Source: UCB3 sp964415605 (GTDB lineage Bacteria > Chloroflexota > Anaerolineae > Epilineales > Epilineaceae). From it: 17,851 bases of DNA. Every line of letters begins with the position of its first letter. Within the stretch, counting starts at the first letter, position 1. Position numbers and translations under genes: made by a program. Of this stretch, positions 11,752 through 17,851 are shown piece after piece. The notes under the pieces were generated by a model. That model worked only from the letters and a program-made list of their open reading frames with translations. It was not told where the DNA came from and ran no database searches. The stretch is taken from the NCBI GenBank assembly GCA_964415605.1, contig CAYQBA010000097.1:1-17851 (forward strand). The letters run 5' to 3'.

Positions 11752-11997
11752 TCACGCCGCATCCCGAGCCCAGCGCATCACTTCCACGACAGCTTGACGC
11801 TGGCGTGCGTCGTCCACGATGTGCTCGAGGCGGGCGGCAACAGGATCCTCGAACCAGGCCGCGCCGCATTGCGAGCAGACAAGCGCGGGAACATCACGAA
11901 CGACGACGACACCGAAAGTGAGGTCAACCGAAAACGTCGTTGTTCCCGGCACCTTCTCGGCGCCACAGAGCGGGCATGGATGTGTCAGGGCGTTCAT
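11752..11997 (-). CDS. YgiT-type zinc-finger protein (MqsA-family antitoxin-like)
   Basis: This 81-aa protein carries two CxxC pairs, CPLC (residues 8-11) and CSQC (about 41-44), separated by a beta-rich stretch (TTFSVDLTFGVVVVRDVPALV). They form a treble-clef type zinc site, followed by a helical tail (DPVAARLEHIVDDARQRQAV). This is the layout of stand-alone YgiT-type zinc-finger proteins, which are usually the second gene of a toxin-antitoxin pair behind a DUF4258 toxin. The C-terminal helix-turn-helix of full MqsA is absent. Its ATG at 11997 overlaps by 4 nt (ATGA) the stop of the truncated DUF4258 frame, so the original pair spacing is kept while the toxin is mostly gone. It now lies between hsdM and hsdS and is probably transcribed with them. 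Whether it still acts as an antitoxin is unknown. Confidence 0.82.
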   Translation of the reverse strand: MNALTHPCPLCGAEKVPGTTTFSVDLTFGVVVVRDVPALVCSQCGAAWFEDPVAARLEHIVDDARQRQAVVEVMRWARDAA

Positions 11998-12114
11998 GCG
12001 CGAGTCCTTCGTGCTCGAAAGCCCGGGTCGAAGTGGTCAACGTCGGGTCGATAGACCGTCATGAAGCGCACACGCCCGGCGGCAACGGCCGCTCGCAGCA
12101 CACCGACCGCCTCT

Positions 12115-12125
<11 letters not shown>
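11994..12125 (-). pseudogene. Truncated DUF4258-type toxin, C-terminal remnant
   Basis: A 43-codon frame opens with an ATG inside the end of hsdM (12125) and ends in the TGA that overlaps the ygiT start. Its last 25 residues (RVRFMTVYRPDVDHFDPG, then FRARRTRA) resemble the C-terminus of DUF4258 proteins, which end in a 'TVYxPD...W/F...FRxR' pattern and precede YgiT-type antitoxins. The usual N-terminal half, with the His-Ala-x-x-R-type segment, is missing, so the gene is broken. The first part (MGGEEAVGVLRAAVAAG) arises from the join with hsdM and is probably not toxin sequence. If translated, it would be a short chimeric peptide. The family call rests on a short match. Confidence 0.6.
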
Positions 12126-13722
<1,597 letters not shown>

Positions 13723-13867
13723 ATGGCCACCTCACTCGATCGTGTGGGGCTGGGGCGGCGCCCTGAACGTCCACCCATCGGCCCCGCCGGCCGATCCACC
13801 CCCACCCCGACGCCGTCACGCGGCGCCCGGCCCCCTGCAACCCGTCTCCTTCAGGAATGTCCCCCCG

Positions 13868-14950
13868 CTACGGCGCCCACTCCGGCGCGTAGATCGCCAG
13901 CGCCGCCAGCGTGAAGTTGTAGATCGCGTGCGCCGCGACGGCCGTCGTGGTGTTGGCCCGCTGGCGCGCCAGCCCGAGCACCACGCCGAGCACGAGCACC
14001 TGGATCAGCGCCGGCGAGAGCGAGTACTGCGTGTGCACGGCCGCGAAGAGCAGCGCCGTCAGCGGCAGCCCGAGCCGCGGCTGGGCCGCGCCCCGGAAGA
14101 GGATCTCCTCGCCGATGCCGGCCGACACCCCGATGGTCACCGCGCCGGCCAGGCCGGTCTTGAGCAGCGGGCCGAACAGCGCCTCGGTCAGCCGCTCCAC
14201 CGTCTTCAGCGTGTCGGGCGACGTCATCTCCCACAGCTGGTCGGTGGCCAGGCCGCACCCCAGGCCCACCGCGACCACGCCCAGGCACCAGCGCCAGTCG
14301 ATCCGCCGCTCCAGCCCCAGCCGGGCCAGCGTCTCGGCGGCGTTGCGCCGCGTGCCCAGCCCGACCCCGAGCACCCCGATCACGACGAACCCGATGGCCT
14401 GCGCCCACAGCGTCGCCAGCGTCGTGCCCGCCCCCAGCGCCGCCAGGTCCTCCGGCGACTGGATCGCCGCCTGGATGGCCACGAGCGTCGCGACCGACAG
14501 GACGACCAGGTACAGGCCGTAGTGCAGCGCGACGACGTGCACCAGCCGGTCGGGGTCGATGGGGATGAGCCGCGCCAACGCGCGCCGGACCGCCGGCACC
14601 AGGAGCAGCGCCCCGGCGACGGCGGCCGCGAGCATCGCCCCGCCCGCTTGCAGCAGCCAGCCGTAGATCACGGGGCCGGGGTCCAGCCCCGCCTGCCGCA
14701 GCGAGTCGGCGACGCCGCGCATGGCGGCGCCGTCGGGCTGCCACGTGCCCAGGCCCCCGAGCAGCGCCAGCGGCGCCCCGACCAGCCCCAGGAGGCCGAG
14801 CATCGCGGCGAGGACGAGGACCACCACCCAGCGCACGGCGTTGACGCGCTCGCCGACGTACGCCAGCGCCAGGAAGACGCCGAAGCCGCTCAACAGCACG
14901 ATGGTGAAGACGGCGTTCAGCAGCTGGAAGCCGGGGTTGTCGAGGTCCAT
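13868..14950 (-). CDS. CPBP-family intramembrane glutamic protease (CAAX/Abi)
   Basis: This 360-aa polytopic membrane protein has about eight to ten hydrophobic helices. The C-terminal third carries the three signatures of CPBP (Abi/CAAX-type) intramembrane proteases: EEILFR at 281-286 (catalytic glutamates and Arg), FAAVH at 302-306, and HAIYN at 341-345. The N-terminal 200 residues are extra membrane segments of unclear role. Substrates in bacteria are mostly unknown; some members give immunity to bacteriocins or process membrane proteins. The ATG at 14950 has AAGGAG about 10 nt upstream. It lies 58 nt after the ruvB stop on the same strand and may be read through from ruvB. No terminator was seen before it. 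The next gene downstream, hsdM, is 145 nt away. Confidence 0.88.
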   Translation of the reverse strand: MDLDNPGFQLLNAVFTIVLLSGFGVFLALAYVGERVNAVRWVVVLVLAAMLGLLGLVGAPLALLGGLGTWQPDGAAMRGVADSLRQAGLDPGPVIYGWLLQAGGAMLAAAVAGALLLVPAVRRALARLIPIDPDRLVHVVALHYGLYLVVLSVATLVAIQAAIQSPEDLAALGAGTTLATLWAQAIGFVVIGVLGVGLGTRRNAAETLARLGLERRIDWRWCLGVVAVGLGCGLATDQLWEMTSPDTLKTVERLTEALFGPLLKTGLAGAVTIGVSAGIGEEILFRGAAQPRLGLPLTALLFAAVHTQYSLSPALIQVLVLGVVLGLARQRANTTTAVAAHAIYNFTLAALAIYAPEWAP

Positions 14951-15008
14951 GGGGGATCGGCTCCTTGAGGGGCGGGGCGAATGGCCGGTGCGCGGCGGCG
15001 GCCGGCCG

Positions 15009-16058
15009 TCAGAACAACGGCTGCTGGTCCGCCGGCGCGGCCGGGCGGGCTTCGGCGGGCTCGGGGTACGGCACGCCGAGGTGGGCGTAGGCGCCGCGCG
15101 TGGCCACCCGGCCGCGCGGGGTGCGCTCGAGGAACGCGAGCTGCAGCAGGTACGGCTCGACGACGTCCTCGATGGTCTCGGGCTCCTCGGCCAGCGCCGC
15201 GGCGATCGTGTCGAGGCCCACCGGCCCGCCGCCGAACTTGTCGACGATGAGCGCCAGCACGCGCCGGTCGAGGTCGTCGAGGCCGAGCTCGTCGATCTCG
15301 AGCATCGCCAGCGCCTCGTCGGCCACGCCCGCGTCGATGGCGCCCTCCGCCCGCACCTGGGCGTAGTCGCGCACCCGCCGCAGCAGCCGGAGCGCCACGC
15401 GCGGCGTGCCGCGCGAGCGGCGGGCGATGGCGTCGGCGCCGCGGGCGTCGACGTCGATGCCCAGCACCGCCGCGCCGCGCGTGACGATCGACCGCATCGC
15501 CGCCGCGTCGTAGAAGTCCAGCCGGTACACCGCGCCGAACCGGTCGCGCAGCGGCGCGGTGAGCATGGCCGGCCGCGTGGTCGCGCCCACGATGGTGAAC
15601 GGCGGCAGGTTCAGGCGGATGCTGCGCGCCGACGGCCCCTTGCCGACGATGATGTCGAGCGCGAAGTCCTCCATGGCGGTGTAGAGCACCTCTTCGACGT
15701 CGCGCCGCAGCCGGTGGACCTCGTCGATGAACAGCACGTCGCCCGGGCCGAGGTTGGTCAGGATGGCCGCCAGGTCGCCGGCGCGCTCGACGGCGGGGCC
15801 GGCGGTGGTCTTGACCTTGACGCCCATCTCGTTGGCCAGGATGAACGCCAGGGTGGTCTTGCCCAGGCCGGGCGGGCCGTAGAACAGCACGTGGTCGACG
15901 GTCTCGACGCGCGCCTGGGCCGCCTCGACGAGGATGCGCAGGTTGGCGCAGACGCGGTCCTGGCCGATGTACTCTTCCAGGCGGCGCGGGCGCAGGCCCG
16001 GCTCGACCGCGTCTTCGGGCCGGCGCTCGGGGCTGAGGGGTCGTTCGCGCTCGATCAC
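15009..16058 (-). CDS. ruvB: Holliday junction branch migration ATPase RuvB
   Basis: RuvB is the hexameric AAA+ motor that, with RuvA, drives branch migration of Holliday junctions in recombinational repair. The 349 residues are a normal length. Visible features are the conserved N-terminus (LSPERRPED, then LRPRRLEEYIGQ), Walker A GPPGLGKT at 61-68, Walker B FIDEVHRL, sensor 1 in VGATTRPAMLTAPLRDRFG with the arginine finger in RDRFG, and the C-terminal winged helix (KFGGGPVGLDTIAAALAEE). I choose GTG at 16058. The frame stays open upstream, but that part is not RuvB-like and lies beyond the promoter. AAGGA (16073-16077) is about 14 nt from the GTG, rather far. No ruvA or ruvC is adjacent in this window. 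CPBP protease follows downstream. Confidence 0.96.
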   Translation of the reverse strand: MIERERPLSPERRPEDAVEPGLRPRRLEEYIGQDRVCANLRILVEAAQARVETVDHVLFYGPPGLGKTTLAFILANEMGVKVKTTAGPAVERAGDLAAILTNLGPGDVLFIDEVHRLRRDVEEVLYTAMEDFALDIIVGKGPSARSIRLNLPPFTIVGATTRPAMLTAPLRDRFGAVYRLDFYDAAAMRSIVTRGAAVLGIDVDARGADAIARRSRGTPRVALRLLRRVRDYAQVRAEGAIDAGVADEALAMLEIDELGLDDLDRRVLALIVDKFGGGPVGLDTIAAALAEEPETIEDVVEPYLLQLAFLERTPRGRVATRGAYAHLGVPYPEPAEARPAAPADQQPLF

Positions 16059-16082
16059 GTTCGCACAGATGTTCCTTGCAAG

Positions 16083-16091
16083 AGTATACCA
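16083..16091 (-). promoter_or_regulatory. Extended -10 promoter of ruvB
   Basis: On the minus strand TGG-TATACT forms an extended -10 (TATACT at 16083-16088). No -35 is evident. Transcription would begin near 16076, leaving a leader of about 18 nt before the GTG. The sequence CCTTGCAAGA (plus strand 16074-16083) covers the inferred start site and is identical to copy 5 of the 705-846 array. Confidence 0.55.
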
Positions 16092-16230
16092 CGTCCGACG
16101 CCCGTCGCGGCGGCCGCCGCACGGCGATCGTGTCGGACCGGACCGTCTGACAGCGCGCCGGCACGGCGGGCGTGCGCGTCCGCATGTCGCTGGGGCCCGC
16201 CGCCGCGGCAATGGGCGCACGACGGCTGAC

Positions 16231-16260
16231 TTGACACCCCGCCGCCCATCCTGGTATAAG
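16231..16260 (+). promoter_or_regulatory. Promoter of upp, probably giving a leaderless mRNA
   Basis: A perfect -35 TTGACA (16231-16236), an 18-bp spacer and -10 TATAAG (16255-16260) preceded by TGG form a strong promoter. The start codon begins only 6 nt after the -10, so the transcript should begin at or within a base or so of the ATG. No ribosome-binding site is present between them. Confidence 0.75.
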
Positions 16261-16266
16261 CGCCGC

Positions 16267-16911
16267 ATGCCGCACCCGCACGTCGCCGACCACCCGCTGG
16301 CCCGGGTCATGCTGACGCGCCTGCGCGACCGCGCGACGAGCCCGGCGGAGTTCCGCACGCTCGTCGGCCGCCTGACCGGGATCCTGCTCCACGCCGCGCT
16401 GGCCGACCTCGACCTCACGCCGGCCATCGTCGAGACGCCGCTGGCGCCGGCCCAGGGGTGGACGCTCGCGCGCCCCTTGGCGTTCGTGCCGATCCTGCGG
16501 GCCGGGCTGGGGATGGCCGAGGCGGCGCTGCAGCACGTCCCCGGCGCCGTCGTGTGGCACCTCGGCCTATACCGCAACGAGGCCACGCTCGAACCGGTCG
16601 TCTACTACAATCGACTTGCGCCGGGCACGCTGCGCGACACCACCGTGGTCGTGCTCGACCCGATGCTCGCCACCGCCGGCTCGGTCATCGCCGCCGTCGA
16701 GCTCCTGCATGCCGCCGGCGCCGACGACATCCGCTGCGTCGGCATCGTCGGGGCGCCGGAGGGTGTGCGCGCCCTGGCGGCCGCGCATCCTGTCGTCCGG
16801 GTGTACCTGGCGGCGCTCGACGACCGCTTGACCGGCCCGGGCGACGCCTGGCCGACGGGCTACATCCTGCCCGGCCTGGGCGACGCCGGCGACCGCCAGT
16901 TCGGCACCTGA
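16267..16911 (+). CDS. upp: Uracil phosphoribosyltransferase
   Basis: It converts uracil and PRPP to UMP in pyrimidine salvage, in the cytoplasm. The 214 residues are a normal length and all family landmarks are present: FVPILRAGLGM, the flexible loop YRNEATLEPVVYYNRL, the PRPP-binding VVLDPMLATAGS and the uracil-binding C-terminus GYILPGLGDAGDRQFGT. The start is the ATG at 16267, which puts HPLARVMLTRLRD near the N-terminus as in other Upp proteins. The longer open frame upstream runs through the promoter and is not Upp-like. It is divergent from ruvB, with a 208-bp shared upstream region. The DUF3467 gene follows 88 nt downstream and may share the transcript. Confidence 0.96.
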   Translation: MPHPHVADHPLARVMLTRLRDRATSPAEFRTLVGRLTGILLHAALADLDLTPAIVETPLAPAQGWTLARPLAFVPILRAGLGMAEAALQHVPGAVVWHLGLYRNEATLEPVVYYNRLAPGTLRDTTVVVLDPMLATAGSVIAAVELLHAAGADDIRCVGIVGAPEGVRALAAAHPVVRVYLAALDDRLTGPGDAWPTGYILPGLGDAGDRQFGT

Positions 16912-16999
16912 CCGGCTCTCGGTCGACCGGCGGCCCAGGCGGCACGGAGCGCCGCGCCGCCACGGCCGGCGAACCGCGCCGCGATCGGAGGCTCCCGAC

Positions 17000-17326
17000 A
17001 TGACCGACCAACCGTCATCCTCGCACAGCTCGGAAGGCCGCACCCCGCCCCAGTTCCAGGTGGCCATTCGCCTGGAGTGGGACGAGTCCGACGACGTCCC
17101 GATCGTCTACGCCAACCAGCTCCAGGTCTCGCATGGCGGGCCGGAGTTCTTCCTGGTCTTCGGCGTCATGGTCCCGCCCGCCAACCCCAGCGACCTCCCC
17201 GACGTGATCCGCATCCGCCCGCAGGCGCGCGTGGTCGTCTCGCGCGAGGCGATGCCGGCCATCGTGCAGGCGCTGAACGACAACCTGCACCGCTACCGCG
17301 AGGCGCAGCAGATGAGGGGGGAGTAG
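17000..17326 (+). CDS. DUF3467 domain protein (108 aa)
   Basis: This small cytoplasmic protein of unknown function matches the DUF3467 pattern: DVPIVYANQLQVSHGGPEFF followed by LVFGVMVPP, then IRPQARVVVSREAMPAIVQA with a C-terminal helix ALNDNLHRYREAQ. The Tyr-Ala-Asn motif and the 'Phe-x-Leu-x-Phe-Gly' strand are the conserved parts of the family. The N-terminal 18 residues are Ser/Pro-rich and probably disordered. The ATG at 17000 has GGAGG (16987-16991) 8 nt upstream, unlike the leaderless upp before it, so it could be translated from a upp read-through transcript. No terminator is obvious after its TAG stop. Confidence 0.85.
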   Translation: MTDQPSSSHSSEGRTPPQFQVAIRLEWDESDDVPIVYANQLQVSHGGPEFFLVFGVMVPPANPSDLPDVIRIRPQARVVVSREAMPAIVQALNDNLHRYREAQQMRGE

Positions 17327-17764
17327 AGAGGCTGAGGGATAGGGCGCGGGATCAGCAGCCAGGCAGTCCCGAGTAAGATGTCCAAGGGGCGAAGCCTCAC
17401 GTTCCGCAGCGCCGATGCCCCCAGCGGTGGCAAGTTAAGGGCTCTGAGGCGAGGCCCAGTCGGTGAGCGGGCGGGGGTAGCCCCCCTAACCCCCCAATAA
17501 TGGGGGGAACTCGCTTGGCCACCGTATTCAAGAGGCCGATACACCTTGCTTCGCCGACGGTATCGTCATGTGTCCCCCGGCCAACCCACCGCGTCGAAGG
17601 GCACGCATGCCACTCGCCAGCGAGTTCCCCCCATTATTGGGGGGTTAGGGGGGCCAAAGTCACTCGCCAACCCACGTGACCAGGCCCCGAAACCACCAAT
17701 CCGTCAGCGATGGGATTAGAGGGGCGCCCCCGTTCACGGACCGACACTCCCCACTCTCCTCCCC
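17327..17764. other. Gene-free, repeat-rich stretch of about 440 bp
   Basis: No convincing gene was found. An 83-codon minus-strand frame (17293-17544) runs through it, but it overlaps the end of the DUF3467 gene and the inverted repeat and has no ribosome site. The stretch holds the 36-bp inverted repeat (17480-17654) and a 9-bp direct repeat CACTCGCCA at 17611-17619 and 17661-17669. It looks like an accumulation of interspersed repeats between two genes that converge. Confidence 0.6.
17480..17654. repeat. MITE-like element with 36-bp perfect inverted repeats
   Basis: The arms 17480-17515 and 17619-17654 are perfect reverse complements and enclose 103 nt. Each arm has runs of six C, then six C, then six G, and contains a small hairpin of its own (CCCCCCA-ATAA-TGGGGGG). 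C/G-tract repeats of this general style are known from several bacterial groups. No transposase is nearby, and no clear target-site duplication flanks the whole element. Confidence 0.75.
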
Positions 17765-17851
17765 CTACCCCTCGTCCGGCACCCCGTTGGACAGTGACGG
17801 GAAGTACACCCGCGGCGGGCCCGTCCGCCGGACCTGGACGACGACCGTCTG
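17765..17851 (-). CDS. 3' end of a probable surface protein (partial)
   Basis: The minus-strand frame is open from the window edge to TAG at 17765-17767 and encodes QTVVVQVRRTGPPRVYFP followed by SLSNGVPDEG. The PPRVYFPSLSNG piece resembles the short hydrophobic block near the C-terminus of many Chloroflexota secreted proteins, and the IFLPILLKE block of the vWA protein in this window. Only 28 codons are visible, so family and function cannot be named. Confidence 0.5.
   Translation of the reverse strand, partial: QTVVVQVRRTGPPRVYFPSLSNGVPDEG

Noticed and set aside
16094..16137. GTCCGAC / GTCGGAC inverted repeat between ruvB and upp, considered as an operator or attenuator
   Set aside because: Only 7 bp with a long loop in GC-rich DNA. 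It lies upstream of both inferred start sites, so it cannot be an attenuator.
17293..17544. Minus-strand 83-codon frame with LNLPPLGASALRNVRLRPL
   Set aside because: It overlaps the DUF3467 gene end and one arm of the inverted repeat and has no ribosome site. Probably translation of repeat DNA.

Overview
The window is very GC-rich bacterial DNA, most likely from a Chloroflexota (phylum-level guess). The best clue is the large secreted protein at 2415-5939. It has a Thr/Pro 'TPTATPT' linker followed by an IFLPILLKE segment, a style common in Chloroflexota surface proteins. The last bases of the window encode, on the minus strand, a similar protein tail containing VYFPSLSNG. GTG and TTG starts are used beside ATG, and several promoters look like the extended -10 type.

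Layout. 1-2110: three small genes of unknown function: a 105-aa protein with an internal 45-bp duplication, a small membrane protein and a small secreted protein. Between the first two lies a gene-poor stretch with an array of seven palindrome-like 10-mers at an exact 22-bp period (705-846). 2415-5939: an exported 1174-aa protein with a beta-propeller and two von Willebrand A domains. 5961-6092: a REP/MITE-like palindromic element at a convergent gene junction. 6110-13722 (minus strand): a type I restriction-modification island in transcription order hsdM, toxin remnant, YgiT-type zinc-finger antitoxin, a remnant of a second hsdM 3' end, hsdS, a RhuM-Fic protein and hsdR. 13868-16058 (minus): ruvB followed by a CPBP-family membrane protease. 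16267-17326 (plus): upp, apparently on a leaderless mRNA, then a DUF3467 protein. 17327-17851: a repeat-rich non-coding stretch with a 36-bp inverted repeat, then the 3' end of a surface-protein gene.

How the genes work together. HsdM, HsdS and HsdR should form a complete restriction-modification complex, and no frame break was seen in any of them. hsdS, rhuM-fic and hsdR overlap by 1 and 4 nt, so they are probably translationally coupled. The join between hsdM and hsdS is a scar. hsdM keeps its own 3' end, but a second, diverged hsdM tail still overlaps the start of hsdS, and a YgiT antitoxin with only the last part of its DUF4258 partner lies between them. This suggests that the present M and S subunits come from different parental systems, or that a second hsdM was deleted. 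The HsdS halves are paralogous, with matching motifs exactly 224 residues apart, so the target may be near-symmetric.

The most unusual non-coding signals are the 22-bp array, whose motif recurs once at the inferred ruvB transcription start, and the double hsdM tail. All assignments come from reading the sequence; no database search was run.
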